Assembly: GCF_901709675.1 (NCBI RefSeq)
Contig: NC_051098.1
Location: 6,152,000 to 6,215,999, forward strand
Direction: 5' to 3'
Length of the DNA: 64,000 nucleotides
From: Syngnathus acus
Taxonomy: Eukaryota; Chordata; Actinopteri; Syngnathiformes; Syngnathidae
Shown here: positions 1 through 14,479 of the stretch, one piece after another
Layout: each line of letters opens with the position of its first letter
Numbering within the stretch: position 1 is the stretch's first letter
Position numbers and translations under genes: made by a program
The notes under the pieces: generated by a model
What the model was told of the DNA's origin: nothing
What the model saw: the letters and a program-made list of their open reading frames with translations, nothing else
Database searches by the model: none

Positions 1-3000
1 TGAAAACACGCCACAAACCTGTATGAGCATCAGTTTTGGCAACTAAAGACAAAGTGACAATTTAAAATGAGACTCTTAAGTGCAAACCTTTCTCAACCAT
101 AGTGTTTTCTGAACCTTAGTGTTGTCAGATGATTCCAGAAGAGCACTTCCTCTGCTTCATTTTGTCACTTTTGCACCTGTTTCAGGTCACTACAGACCAC
201 AGGTGTGAGAGCATTGCTTTTTTTTCCAGCTTATTAGCCATCCAAATTCATTGAGGTAATAAAAAGGCTCAACTTGTATCAAGCTGAATGGAATTGATCT
301 TGATAAGGAGCAGAGGCCCGTGAAATCTAGCTACCCCCAGACCAAATAATAAGAAACGTAGATGAGTTTTTTTTCAAATTTCTACTATTATATTTTTAAT
401 AGTACCGATATGTTATTGGAGGATTCAACATGCCCAGCATGGCTTTACCTTAAACTGGCTGGACTACAACTATGATGCAATCGACTTTCAATTTAAATGT
501 ATCAAGCTTTAATTCAATTTAGCTCAGTTTAAACACACTTGTACAAAAAATACCATCTGTAGAACTGATAGTAATAGTTAGGGTTATCATATTTCACTTT
601 ACTATCAATTAATTGTCAGGAGTGCAACAGTTTGTAGCATTGTGGTTTTCTCAGGTTTTATTCCATATTACCTGTGCCATAAAAATCTGAATGATGTATT
701 TATAGTTTTCAGTAGAAAAAAAAAAAAAAAAAAAATGCACCTTCCCTGAACACACATCCGTGCATGATGTAGAGGGGGACAAGATCAATGTGAGCATTAA
801 ATACAAGAACACACAGGACAACTGAGCTGATGCAGGACTGTCTAACAAGTGAATATAATCTGGCTATGAAGTGACTATTGACTGGCATGTTTTACACAAA
901 TGGACAGACAAGACAAAGAAAATCCAAAAGTTGCGTGTGGAAATGTCGGACAGTCAGTCTAATACAATCATCGGATATGTCATTCGACAAAATAAACAAA
1001 TATACTCCATAATCAGAAAGAAATTGGCCAGAAACACACTTGGCATTAGCAATCATTCAGCTTCACCTTCGCTCTCTCTCATCAATTATTAAACAGTAAT
1101 CTGACTAGACAAGTGCTCCTCTAGAGCTTAGAATACCTGGACACTCCATTTGCCAGGTCTTAATTCGCTGAATACTGAGAGACAAGCATTTGAACTCATG
1201 TAGTATGTGTGTCATATTCAAGGGCTAGTTCTTTCCCACACTTATTAAATTGGAGCTTCAAGAGACCTTTCCTGATGGAACATGACTATTATGTGGAATT
1301 GCTATGATGTGCTGTGTAATAAAAACACATTTATTTTAATTTTTATTTGCTTATCAGCTCAGTGCCAGTGTCTCTGAGCATCCACATACAATTTATAGTG
1401 TACTAAGTTGGATGTGTACATTAGGGTAATTCACCGACTGAAAGACACCTTAAGATAGTGCAACACCTTAAGTTCAACACCAAGTTGGTAAACTTGAAAT
1501 AAGAGCCTCTAACATAAATCATTCATCCAAATTGTGGGAAATGTTGCACTGTTGTGCTGGCACGAGTGCAAACCAGAGACGCTGTCTTTGCCAGCTCCAT
1601 TTGCCCCAGGAATACCCGAGTAACAGCATGTTAAATAGCAGGGACAGATATTTGGTGACCCTCCTTCTCCCTGAGAGTGTGATCTCCCCAAGCTGTCACA
1701 CATATTTTCCAGTCACTACAAAGAGTCACTGACTCGCACAACACAGTCTACACCAATCGCAACCTCGATGTAAAAACATGCAATCCCTTTATTTGTCCCC
1801 AAGAGAAGTTTCCCCCGCATGCTACACAGAGGTCAGGCCTACATATTTGTATGCACATGGAATTATGGATCTGCATTAGAGATTGGGATTTGTGCATTGT
1901 TCAGTGGCACACACCCGGTTTCTCAAAGCACAAGGGAACCACCACTCCAGATAAAAGACTTTAGGACAAGTTTCAAACCACAGAAAATGAAAATGTTAGA
2001 GGACTTTGAAAAACGTGGAAGATTTTTAAAGGGTCACTACATATTAACAATTTGTGACCTCAGTGGATGCAAACAAAGCACCTGTTGGCTTTTCCAAAAT
2101 GTAGACCCAAATAAATAATAATAATAATAAATAAATAAACGAAGGAGGTTGTTTTCTGTAAAATAGGTCTTCACTTTTTGGCAACCGTCCAGTCAATTAA
2201 GCTAAATAGATGGATAAATAAATAATGAAAATGTACAGCTGTACAAATAATCACTATAAGAGCACTTCCTCCTATGTGATGCATCTTAATTGAATGCTGC
2301 TCGGAGGGTAACCTTTAATGTTATTAGCATGTCACATTAGAATCCAGTTGTCTTTCCCTGTAGTTGTAACTGTCCTGTAACACTGATCAAATTAGCTCTG
2401 GCAACAATTACAGGCAACCTTGCACAACCAGCCTTTATTTTTTATTCAACCCGATCATCAATGTTGATTTTTAGAGAGGGTGTCCATGACGTTAAAAATA
2501 AAAAAAAGATGACTGCTGAGCAATTACACAAGGTCCTTTGCTGAATTGTGACATTTGCAAACACATTTGTGTTGGATTGTGAGCAAAATCTGCATTGAGC
2601 CACCGTCAATACATGGGCACTCAAAGAATCTGTCATTTAGTCATATTTTATCTGCAATGTCTATATGTCCCCTTGGTAACTGGAAAATATATGGCAATGG
2701 ACAGCTAGATGGTGAGAAAGCCATTATATATAGTATGAAAGTAAAAAACTGTGACAATAACTCTCAGAGCATTAGGAGCTCATTCTTGCCCCATGGTAAG
2801 GTCATTACAGGTACTAGATAGAGAGGCTTTAATGCAACGATTGAGCTTCATGGAAATGCAAACAGCTATATTTCAAATGTCATATTTGAGTGGGTTTGAT
2901 ACAGAGCAATGTGGTCAGAAGAAAAGTAGATTGTGAAAAATAAGTTTTTTCTTCAACTGTCAAAATCTTACAAGGGCCAAGGGCAACTCCCACATTTTCC

Positions 3001-6000
3001 AGACTCCTCATGAGAGCTATTACAGCTCTGGACATTCTCAGTTCTCCATTTAGAAAGATGACAAGGTAAGATTTGCAAAAGGTGATGTATCATAAAATGG
3101 CTCGATTTCTGACTATCCAAATAAGTAGAAGCCCAACTGAGCATAATAGATAGAGTCGAAAGTTACCCATTGCTTACTTCATTTCTCATGTTAAGAAAAG
3201 AATACTATGTATGTAGAAGATAACTCTTTTTCCACAAATGATGTAGCAACAACAGATAGCAACAACAACAAAGACAAAGAGCCAAGGAGCGTTCTTTCAA
3301 AAGTGATGTGTCCTAATATGCCATCAAGGCAATTCCAGTATGCAATAATGATACATAATCGACATTAAAACAACAGTCATGTCTAAATAGGAGTGTCATT
3401 TCACTGCCTACACAATGTGACAATATAAGTCAACAACTATATGAAATCACACAGCCAGATGGCTAGCCGGGATAACTTCACAATTGATCTTATGACGCAG
3501 TACAAAGAACTAATTGTTGCAGTAGCGCTGTATTTCTCCCAACTCTTTTATAAAACCGATGCTTTACTGTGACAAGCTCATGTTTTTTTTTTCTGTGATG
3601 AAACCAGGCGCGATTTAAAGACTGAGAAGAGGTAGGAGGAGGAATGGTTTTTTTTTCCTGTCCTCCGACACCTTGGAGGAGGAACAACTTCGTCCGATTT
3701 TCATTTTAGAGAAAAAAACTCAAGGGACTGTGACTTATGGACATGACTACAAACGCTGCTTTACTGCGTGTGATGCGCCGTCTACATCCACCCCACTCAG
3801 TCTCAGTAATACTTCTCTCTCACTCTCTTCGCCTGTCTGGCTGGCATGTCGGCGGCTTGTGAATCGTTGCGTCTTGCCACCCATCCATCTGCCTTACCGC
3901 GACTCTGTCTTTTGCCTCATCTGTGTGTTATTGCATGCACCTTTGCACCTGTCAGTAGCTGAAGAAGTACGATGCACTTTGCTTGCCCTCGCCATCAATA
4001 GCCACCCTGATCATGGCTCTGACGCTTCAGTCCACCGGCCAATGTGACTCATTTCCATAATCTATCCATCTGCTGTTTTGAACAACGACCACATCTCTCT
4101 TTGTATTTCTCCCATTGTGGCCGTGTTTAATGTTCTGCTTTGTGCCTCAGACTTGGCTTTACATTTCTGGTATCATTAAAGGCCTTTTGCTGGCAGATCG
4201 TTTGTTCGTTCATTATCTGAGTACTGTGAGCTCTCCTTTGGCCAGTGAAATACTCATGCTTATGATACATGCAGATAATTATCTAGCAGCTCTCGTCTCT
4301 CAGGTGCTCAATAATAGGCTGGCATTAGGCTGATGGAGTGGAGGTACACTATATACAGTATTATTGCAAGACCATAGGGCTTCACATGAGGCCAAGTGCC
4401 GCACCTCGGTTGTGCCTCCCGAGATGGGGAAAAGGGTAGCCGAGCCATGCAACTGTCTCATAGGACTTACAGTATGCTACTTGAAAAGAAAGGAGAAATC
4501 CATGCTTGTGGCCATGGAGACAAACATAAAACCATATAGCTATGTAATATATGAGGCAAGGAAACAAGGAGATCGAGGGTATAAAATGGATGATGACAGA
4601 AAATGGAAATAATACATTTCTAGTGTCTAGAGACATTTACATTATAAAACCCACAGTAATACCACTCTCCTCCCTTGTTTTGTATTCTCCAATAATAAAA
4701 GGAAGTCGTGTTCATCCAAGGCCTGTTTAGCAAAAACTCTTATGGTCATGTCGGCTATATTACATTGGCATAACACATGTTTTGACGGACATAATCCTTC
4801 TAACAAAACTACTGCATTTAGTTTTCAAGGTTAGAAAACAAAACACTTAGTTTCCAGGGTTAGAAAACAAAACAAACAGCAAAAACCCACAATCATGCTT
4901 GAGTTCCCAACACCATTTATACGTGTATATTGTTCTCAAATACTATTGCAAATGTGGCATTTCTTTCAAAAAATACATCTGCCTTGTAAAAAAAAAAAAT
5001 TCATACGCATCTCGATATATTCCAAAGTGGAATGAAACAGTTTGATTGGATTCATTCATCTTTTAAATGATGAAAAAACAGTTTTTTTAATCTCCTAAAG
5101 AGCACGTAGTACGTGACATTTGCGTATTGGTTGTCTGCTTGTTTTCCTGTAAGGTCTCAAGTACTTTTATATATTTTGTACACTGTGTGCTATAGCTGTA
5201 TAAAGACCGTAGGACAATCTATCATCAATACTTTTACGATTATTGTTATTACTATCATTCTTACACTTTCACACTCAATAGTACGTGCAGACTATTTTTG
5301 CATATTGTCATCACCATTAGAGAACCACAAGTTTCTTTGGAATCATCGATGGATGAGCTTTATGTGGTAAATATTCCAAAAATATTATATCTCCACATGC
5401 ATGTGGTTGAGGACTACTATAGCGCTTTGTATTTTATAGGAATTGTCAACTAGAAAAGCCATTGAGACTAATCTTAATCTTTTTTTCTGATTTTGCCCTT
5501 ATGATTGCCACAAGATGTACATGTTTTCAAAGGACTTGATCATCTGCTTTCAAAAGGGCAAAGCCTTGCACTGCAGGATACACATAATCTATATGAATAC
5601 ATAGTGCAAACCTACACACACTCATGACGGTCTTTAGCCTTAATATCTATTTAAAACTATTCTTTTTTTCATGACAGCTTAATGAAGGCCCTAAGAAACA
5701 AACAGACCCCCCACGCAGGCAATCACATTAACGTATAAAGGCAGAGCAGTGCCTAATCTATCTAAACGAGTCTTCATAATGGTTGCCTATTTGTCGGTTA
5801 TGCAATTGGACGTACAAGACACACATTCTCTTCAGCACTATTGAATGCAGTACATCGTATGGTATATAAAATATATACATATATTTATCATTTGAGATTT
5901 ATCATACGCTTAAGTGCACTTCTCAGAAAAGAAACATTATTTCTTAAGCCGTCTGGTTTATTTCTACTGATTCACATAGCGAGGAGAGGCCTCCTGGAAT

Positions 6001-6423
6001 CAGATACTGTGTGATTAGTTGAACAAGTCAAAACCTGTGAAAACGTAGAGGAGGACATTACACATGGGTCATTCCATATCAGCTGAATCAGTCATGAATA
6101 TTATTGATTTATTCTTTGTGAAATCTACTAATAGATTTAAGTTATTATGGAAATTTGCATTGTCCTGTTTCCAAATATTTTTCAAAAGTCAAATTTATTG
6201 AATTATTTTCTCCTTTATGCAAAAATCTCAGTTTCACCAGTTGTACCATATGGCAGAAGTTTGACCCTTTTCAGAATTTTATGTGAGACACTTTTATGAA
6301 GCATTTATTAAAAATGGATTATATGTTATTGCTCCGATTTAATTTAATCCAAACAGTATGAGGCTCTCAGACATCTAACCCACAACAAAATTCACTTAAC
6401 AGTTACCAGTGAGTCATCACCTT
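1..6423. other. No gene recognised
   Basis: AT-rich non-coding DNA with a poly-A run at about 717-735 and an AAT tract at 2108-2140. The longest open frames (for example 3673-4047) show no family features and no codon pattern I trust. Confidence 0.6.
4819..4876. repeat. 29-bp tandem duplication
   Basis: Two adjacent 29-bp units starting TAGTTTTCAAGG and TAGTTTCCAGGG share GGTTAGAAAACAAAAC with a few differences. No function seen. Confidence 0.7.
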
Positions 6424-7526
6424 ATCATGGGGGAGGGGTTTGCGTGTCCCAATGATCCTAGGAGCCATGTTGTCTGGGGGTTCATGCCCCTGGCAGGGTC
6501 ACCCATGGCAAAAGGGTCCTAGGTGAGGGGACAGACAAAGCTTTGGTCCGCATTTCCGGCAGTAAGTCGGATTCGTTCCCAGTGAGGGTTGGACTCCGCC
6601 AAGGCTGCCCTTTGTCACCGATTCGGTTCATAACTTTTATGGACAGAATTTCTAGGCACAGCCGAGGCATTGAGGGTGTCCGGTTTGGGGACCTCGGCAT
6701 TCATCTCTGCTTTTTGCAGACGCCGTGGTGCTGTTGGCTTCTTCAAGCCGTGATCTCCAGCTCTCACTGGAGCGGTTCGCAGTCGAGTGTGAAGTGGTCG
6801 GGATGAGGGTAAGCACCTCCAAATCTGAGGCCGTGGTCCTCAGTCGGAAAAGAGTGGAATGCCCTCTCCAGATCGGGGATGAGATCCTGCCCCAAGTGGA
6901 GGAGTTCAAGTATCTTAGGGTCTTGTTCACGAGCGAGGGCAGGATGGAGCGTGAGATCGACAGGTGGATCGGTGCAGCGTCGGCTGTAAGGCGGACTCTG
7001 TACCGGTCCATCGTGGTGAAGAGAGAGCTGAGCCAAAAGGCAAAGCTCTCAGTTTACCGGTTGAGCGACGCTCCTCCCCTCACCTATGGTCACGCGCTAT
7101 GGGTCATGACCAAAAGAACAAGACCCCGGATACAAGCGGTCGAAATGAGTTTCCGCCGCAGGGTGTCCGGGCTCTTCCTCAGAGATAGGGTGAGAAGCTC
7201 GGTCATCTGGGAGAGACTCGGAGTAGAGCCGCTGCTCCTCCACGTTGAGAGGAGCCAGATGAGGTGGCTCCGGCATCTCATCAGGATGCCTGCAGGACGC
7301 CTCCCCGGGGAGGGGTTCCGGGTATGTCGCAACGGCAGGAGGCCCCGTGGACAACACAGGACGCGCTGGAGAGACTGTCTCTCAGCTGGCCTGGGAGCGC
7401 CTTGGGATACCCCAGGATGAGCTGGACAAAGTGGCTGGGGAGAGGGAAGTCTGGGAGTCCCTCTCAAAGCTGCTGCCCCCGCGACCTGACCCCGGATAAG
7501 CGGAAGAAGATGGATGGATGGATGGA
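6424..7526 (+). mobile_element. RTE-type (Rex3-like) LINE remnant with reverse transcriptase
   Basis: Frames around 6543-6720 and 6725-7420 read as non-LTR reverse transcriptase: RVGLRQGCPLSP, MDRISR, FADAVVLLAS, STSKSEAVVLSRKRV, FKYLRVLF, ERSQMRWLRHLIRMP, RRPRGQHRTRWRD. The catalytic FADD box reads FADA. Frames shift near 6700 and near 7378, so it cannot encode an enzyme. The 3' end is a (GATG)n tail at 7509-7526, as in fish Rex3/RTE elements. The first 115 bp come from a region normally far upstream of the reverse-transcriptase fingers, so an internal deletion junction lies near 6540. The clade name is my recognition, not a search result. Confidence 0.8.
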
Positions 7527-10500
7527 GTTCCCAGAGACAACAAAAGACCAACAGTGGGAGACATCATGGAGAAACCTGACAGGTCGCCAAACAGCGTCCT
7601 GATTTATAAAACGGGGAAAAAAAATGTCCTCCATATTAACAGTTATAGGATATTGAATTCATTTTTGAGCAAAATGTACTGTATGAAAACTGTAAGTTAA
7701 TTTGTGGTCTTTATTTTTCTAATAAAAGTGATGCAATTCCCAGTGTTGCTTATCAGCGTTCTCCACACATGCCTGAAATAAAGTAATCACAAGTGCTAAA
7801 AGAAGGCTGTTCGGTTGCCAGCTTCTGTCAGATTGTCAAGATCTGTACAAATCTCCAGCGTTCCTCTCCTGCCGACGGAGCCACCTGCCAGTGTTATCAA
7901 TTACTTCTTATACGCCGCCAGACACAGACATGTGATCTCGACTTCAAGATAAGAAGCTGATTTTTTCTATTCAACAGCTTAACGTTTTGCATTCCAGCTC
8001 AGCTTCCAACTCTAATCGGGACCTGATGGTCGCACAGTCATCATTTTGTAAATTTACCACCCCACAACACACACACGCACGCACACAAAAAAACAGTTTG
8101 AGACTCCAGTGGAATTACACTGTAGGTATGGCTTTGGGAGGCAGTTAAGTAAAATTAGATATTCCAGTAAAATAGTAGTGTAGGATTTGTGAAATGGATA
8201 GAAAGCTAATGTGGAGTGTGAATAGTGAGAGAGGAATGGCAAGCTAAAGAAAGGATTAGCCATGCGGCGAACCAGAGAGGTTGAATAGGTAATGAAGGAG
8301 AAGTGCCGGTAATGCACGAGAATAGGATAGAGAGGCTTAACAGGCATCGTGCAGTGCATTGATTAACTCTCTCTGCCATTAGCTATAGTCCCTATACCTT
8401 GACTTCTGTTGCGTTTCATGGTTGGTAGGTGGGTGGCTTAGGTAGGATGTGGAGAGAAAACTAACCAAGAGCAATCATGTGCTAAGTGCACTTTGAGCAA
8501 ACCAAAAATAAAACAGGATTGACCCATTTAATCAGTTCTTAATTTTTACTTTTTTTTTTTTTTTTTAACAATGCCAAGGTGCTCTTGAGCAAGGCATCCA
8601 AACCCTAAAATGCACTGGGGCACTTTACTAATCTCATTCATATATATCTCCCTTCTCTAATGAAGTGCAGTGGATTAAATGATACATGTATGGGAATGGG
8701 ATAACAATTAAAAAGTTACTTCGCCAAAGGGATTATTAATGTATCAGAGTGTGTATATAACATACATATGTATTCAATTGCATTTTATTTCATTGGGATT
8801 TGTGGTTTATTTGCTGTAGGTACGCATTTAAGTGAATGCTGTACAACACTCCATTAATTTAGTTTCTAATTGAGCAGAAAGGGTGGATTCAACTTTCCAT
8901 TCTATTTATGGTGTCATTACCATCAGCTCCATTTGTAAGGACTACCTTGAAGAACAATAAATGGTTGGATTAAAACATATGGGATTGTATCTCCCTTACT
9001 CCGTAAATGCACAAAGCATACTGTAGATTAATTTGTGCATGACAATCATGAATTTGCAATGAAGGTCAACTGAAACAATAGCCGAGAGGAAAAAGGATCC
9101 TCTCACTAGGAGTCTCTTCTCTCTGCCTGCATGTTACCTAGGAGTGTATAAAGCCAAGGAGCATTGAACTCTACCAAAATTCAACAATCCATAAATTCCC
9201 AAATTTGTGTTTATTTTGTGGACTCTGGTTTTTTACTAAGATCATTGATAATTCATGGATATTTTATCCAAAATTCTCACGCGTCTCCATTCTCTCCATC
9301 ACCTTTTTACATTCTCTTCCATCTCTCCCTACTTGTTCACTCTGTCCCAAATTTCCATCCTTACTGAATGAGATTTAATCTTCGAGCTGTCAGGCGGATG
9401 CCTGATAACCGATCAATCTCCAGAATGCTGGGGAGCGTGACTGAAAGGAAACTGGTTTCTGTCCTCCACATCTATCTCATCTAGTTCGACAAGGATGTTA
9501 AAAGAAATGTTCATTGTTGATACAGAAGGAATTAATTAACATGACAAGTAACTGAAGTCACTCCAGCAATTTGAACGATTTTTTTAATCATAAATCAGAT
9601 ACTAAAATTTCACATTTTTAAAAACCTTCCTCAGTGAACTGGCTTGTGTTTGCTTCAAGGGTATAAATCAGTCAAAAAATTTATTTAGATGCCTGCTTGT
9701 TCTCCTTAAACTTTAACATTTTTAAATTACAGATGTCATCGGCTATACATCTTGAGAATAATTGCCAGCCTGTCATGTCCTCTTACTTATTTTGAGTAGA
9801 TTAGATTTTAGCTGTCTAGATGTTTCTTGTCACCTCACATGCTTGTTGTGGACTCACAATTTTCCAAGCTGCCGTTTATACGTTTTTTTCCCTTTCCAAT
9901 CTAACTGTTATGCCTTTTTGTGGACCTTCTAATTTTTAGCGGGGTTTTTTTTTTGTCACAATTTCAGATTTTGCGTAACTGAGGAGTGATCTAGTAAAAT
10001 GCTTTGTTCCTACCTCTGTAAAATCCCAAGGATTTGGACTTGTATTGAGATTTGAACAAAACAGTGTCAACTAAACCAATATTTGGCGAGTATGTTTTTC
10101 TATCTATATATACAATAAATCTTTTCATTAACAGCACTAATCTTGTCTTTTCAAAACATTGAGTAATAGTATAGGAATAATAAAGTATTATTGTCTGTTT
10201 GAAATTAAATTTCAAAGCCATTGTTGTTCTATCTATTAGTATATTTTTCAAAGCGGATTGCATAGCTTGTCCTATTGGCAGTGTGCAAGAAAGATGCAAG
10301 TAATGGAACAGCTGCTTAATGCTGCCCACTGCCAAGGCCAAATCTGGACCAAATTGCAACTGGGGATATGGCTTCCCAAACCATGAAATATTGAATGTGG
10401 TTCAAGCTGTTTCCAATTCCACTGAAGAACCCATTGCTGTGGTATATAAATCTTTTTGAGGCACTCATCTGTGGTTGAAGTTCTCCGACAATGAACAGAT

Positions 10501-11834
10501 AAGCACAGACTGTTTTCAATTCAAGATTTACTATACTGTGTCACACTGTGCCTGCCAGTCAGTTCTGATTCTACATTGCACCCCATCCAGTCGGCTGATC
10601 TACTACTAAACAGGAATTGAACCATCATCTCCTTCCCCTGAAGCTTTACATTGAACTTTGTAGCAAATCTCCTCTAAGCAAAGAATCTATTAGAAAATTA
10701 GCTAGGGCTATACGAGTGTACCTACAATATCGGATTTGGGTTTTAAAAGATGACTTAGCTCATCCAAATATAATAACGAATTAACATTTAAATTGAAAAA
10801 GGCGGATTGAATTGGAGAAATACAATTGGCTTTCAAACCCTGCATTCCATAGCTACTTACACACCTGCTATTTCTCTATCCCAGGAGGGCTATAAAACCA
10901 AAAAAATCAGTCTTGCAAACTAGCTATCGATTGGTCATTAGTTACAAAAACTAATGTGTATCTGAAATTGCCAGTTAAATCTTTAATGTATTTGTCAACC
11001 ATGGATTATCTGTTCATTAAAGTGACAGAAGCTTTGGCAAGAACCCCAGAGGAAAAGATTGAGCATTCTCAATCGCTTTGGATTTTGCTTTTCTGTATGT
11101 TAACGTGTAAATAGCCTTTTGTTAGCCCTCGAATTCTGTGATTGTAACATGTAATCAGCGACGATAATTAGAAAGAGGGGACACTTTATACCTCATTAAG
11201 GGATCATTCCGATCTTTTTCCCCTCAATATAGAAAGCCAGTGAGAGAGAGATCCTTGGTCATTTGTTCTTATTAAACTAATTTTCAGAACAGCAATTAAC
11301 CACACTGATGACACTAAAACCATCCCTAACCAATCAAATGACCACTATTCCGGGCCACTACACAAAAGGGGAGTTATTAAGTTGGCCAGGAAATAATTAG
11401 TGAGGGTTTTAGGTCATTATGGTCACACCCTTCAGAATCATTTAAGGCCCAATTTGTATCATTTCAACCATTTATAGTTAAAGTAAATGCACATATAATT
11501 CAGTCAAGTTGAGATCATTTCCCATTATAAATCTGGTTTATCTGCATAGCATTTGTGAACTATCAAAGCTTTTATTTCTTGTTGCCCTGTAATAATAATA
11601 ATAATAATAATAATACTGTCCAAGCAACAACTTCAATTTGCACAGCTGTGGCCTACAATGTGTTTGTACCATTTTACTCTATAGCAGTACAATAAATGAA
11701 TGACATTTCAAGGAAATTAAATTAGTGAGTTTTGGGTGGTGTTTTATATGATTGCAATATAAGGTATAATACCAGCTTCAGTGATGATGCAGTGTTTGAT
11801 AACTGAAGTTAACCAAGATTGCGGTGGTATATAC
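7527..11834. other. No gene recognised
   Basis: Non-coding. A short CA-rich patch lies at 8066-8092 and a T run at about 8550-8566. The words CTCTTGAGCAAGGCATCC near 8582 hint at an old interspersed repeat too decayed to name. Confidence 0.6.
11591..11614. repeat. (AAT)n microsatellite
   Basis: Eight AAT units. A similar AAT/AAAT tract lies at about 2108-2140, and an AAAT tract at 29702-29724. Confidence 0.88.
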
Positions 11835-11996
11835 AACCATTCAGAGCGTGAGGAAAATCTTCATTCTTCAACCTACCATGCATGATCATTGATTGTAGGA
11901 GAAAGCGTGCAAGAACATGTTACAAGGAAAGATCGGCGCTAGAATCGAACCACTAACTGCAGAACGAGGTCAATGTGCCAAACACTCGGCGATTAG
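11835..11996 (-). mobile_element. SINE fragment (5' half, reversed)
   Basis: The reverse complement carries the B box (GAATCGAACC at 11942 on the + strand) and the remains of the A box side (CCAAACACTCGGCGATT), with the CATG-rich body at 11876-11890. It is the same family as 14550-14906 but heavily diverged and lacks the tail half. Confidence 0.6.
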
Positions 11997-13529
11997 TATT
12001 TTGCATTCATAGAGACTATTCACGAAACAAAATCAATGCATGCTACAACAAACAATTTCAATCAGGTAAAGTCAACGTAATGAAGTGAAATAACTACAGT
12101 ATGAATTAGGTGCGCTATAAATACACAAAGAAGCTTGTTTTTCCTCATTAACACATTATGCAGGTTTTTAAAAACAAAAACTAATTAATGTGCTCCCACT
12201 CAAAAAGAAGAAACATGATTGATGATTTTACACCACGCTTAATTTCTGGAAAGCAGTGATTGGGAAACAGAACGGGTTGGTAGACTGGCAGACTGTCACT
12301 TTGAATTTAGTGGTGGAGCCTTGCTTATATTGGATAATCATCTTTGTCAGCGAGTTTTTGTGTTCATATTATAATCATTCACACATATGTAGCTACTTCA
12401 CAAGGCTAATCGAGTCTCGTTTAAAGACTTGTTCACACTTGACATGCTTAGTTAAATTATTTTTCTTCATTTATTTATAATGTGGTTTGTTTGATCAGCA
12501 GTTAATGCCATCAAGAGGTCCTTCACAAATGCGAAGATACCATGGTTTGTTCAGTTCAGCTGAAATATGACCATTTCAAGACCGACAGACGCAATTCCGG
12601 AAATTCTACACAACCCAAACAGGAGAACGTACTACAAGCTATTAATCCCTCCATCCATTATTTGTCACAAAATAAAAAAATAAAGATAAAATATAATCAG
12701 AACAAGGGCATTAACACCACGATTACAGTAATTTGTTTCTTGCAAAATATCTAACATCTCCCCCGTTGAAACTTTTACATCCAACCCATCTTTGCACTCA
12801 TGCTTTCTGTGCACCTATCATCAAAGTGTTCAGACGGCAGCCAAATGTTCGCATAGTTGCAGTGTCTGAAATTGATGTAACATGTCAAATACCAGCCCCT
12901 CTCGTCCACCCATCACACCCTCTCTGTATTCAATTTGCCCTTCTCTCATCCCCCTCATTCTTTTTCGAGGTGAGCAATTTCAAACTCTGCAAAATGATTC
13001 GATTCTGCAGGGGCAGTTATTAAATTTGTTTGCAAATCTCAACCCATTCCCCCACCCACCATCCATCCCTCCATCACACCCTCTTCCTTGCCAGTGCTTC
13101 TTGCTTTTAGCCCTCTGCTCCATTCTTGAATGTCAAAATGTAAGTTGGCAAATAGAGAGACAAAAAGAGAGAGAGTATAAACCCAAGGAAAAATGCGGGG
13201 GAATAATAGATTATTTCTTTGAAAAATACCCCACTGTAATATTCCAAGACTCTTCCATAATACGTTTTATTAAAGCATTTTTTCTGGGTCCTTCATCTTA
13301 CACTGAGTGACAGGAGATGGGAGTCAGAGAGCAGTGGGAGGTGACTTGTGGAGGCAAGCCCTGATAACACAAATGAAGATGCCTAGTTGAGTCCAGTGCA
13401 CCACTTGCGTTGAACAGATTCACTGCAAAAATGAATATCTATACTGAGGATGGTGTCAAAAGCAGGGAAGTGATTCTTAGCAATCGCATAACAAGTCTGT
13501 CACATACGTCACACACATTGTATTCAGAA
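11997..13529. other. No gene recognised
   Basis: Non-coding, with CCATCC-rich pyrimidine stretches at about 12890-12960 and 13040-13090 that open long but meaningless frames. Confidence 0.6.
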
Positions 13530-13701
13530 TACCGTAATTTTCGGACTATAAGTCGCACCGGAGTATAAGTCGCACCAGCCATAAAATGCCCAAAAAAGTG
13601 AAAAAAAACATATATATGTATATAAGTCGCTCCTGAGTATAAGTCGCCCCCCCACCCAAACTATGAAAAAAACCGCGACTTATAGTCCGAAAATTACGGT
13701 A
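13530..13701. mobile_element. 172-bp MITE (copy 1)
   Basis: It has the same terminal inverted repeats (TACCGTAATTTTCGGACTAT) and length as the copy in the cholinesterase intron, in opposite orientation. Inside are direct subrepeats of AGTATAAGTCGC and a C7 run followed by an A-rich stretch, all shared with the other copy. It is non-coding, probably mobilised by a transposase encoded elsewhere, and able to fold into one long hairpin. Confidence 0.85.
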
Positions 13702-14479
13702 AATACTATGTCTCAAGGTTGCACTATTGTGACCACTCTGCGGGCCGGCATGGATCGTTTTGCACCCTAAAAAAATAAGCTGATTGTTAATATTTAGATG
13801 TTTCATTAACAGATAATATTGAAATACGTATATGGTATTTTCAGAAGTGGGGAGAGGGTGTGAGAGCAACTATGATCCTACAAAGCATTTGACGTCCTTG
13901 AGAAGAAGAAGAAGCCAATGTTTTTTTTCTTTTTAAATCATTTTCTTTTTGCCTGCATATGAACGGAGTTTCAAGAACGGAAGTCTAACACACCTGAGGT
14001 AGTCGGACTCTGACCCAAATGTGCGTCTTTGGGGGGGGTGCCATTACTTTTTATGATACATTATTTATTGTTTTTTGAAGCCATTTTAGTATAACTTGGC
14101 CAAGCAAAACAAACTTGTTTATTTCTCAAATATCCACACGTAGCCTCTAGCTACTAGCCAACTGCTCAACAGTGGGAAAAATTCACTTGTTTTAAGTTTT
14201 AATAATAACAGACAACTTTGCATTACTTATAACGCCTGTTTAAAATGTTCATGAGGCAAAAATAATCTTAAATTCATGTAAATTTAAGATATTTCATACA
14301 GTTTCTTCAATGTTATCTGACTCTTCAGATATGAATGAAAGGAAGAATTTGTATTTTTAGAGTTGTTCACATCTGCCTGAGTGGCTTATATTTGGTTATT
14401 TTGTCATTTGAAAAATAAAGACAATTGTGATAATGAAAATTGTTTTATAACAGTGTATATTTGCATGAAATTTTTGTAG
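13702..14479. other. Possible hAT-like body
   Basis: AT-rich; GCGGGCCGGCATGG near 13740 and the right terminus at 14549 suggest that much of this is the interior of a decayed hAT element. No coding remains. Confidence 0.35.

Noticed and set aside
3673-4047. 124-codon open frame
   Set aside because: No ATG-supported domain, family motif or splice context; pyrimidine-rich DNA produces Ser/Leu-rich chance frames.
7090-7551. 153-codon reverse-strand frame
   Set aside because: Antisense shadow of the RTE-type reverse transcriptase.
12882-13310. 142-codon open frame
   Set aside because: Length comes from CCATCC-rich low-complexity DNA; no recognisable domain.
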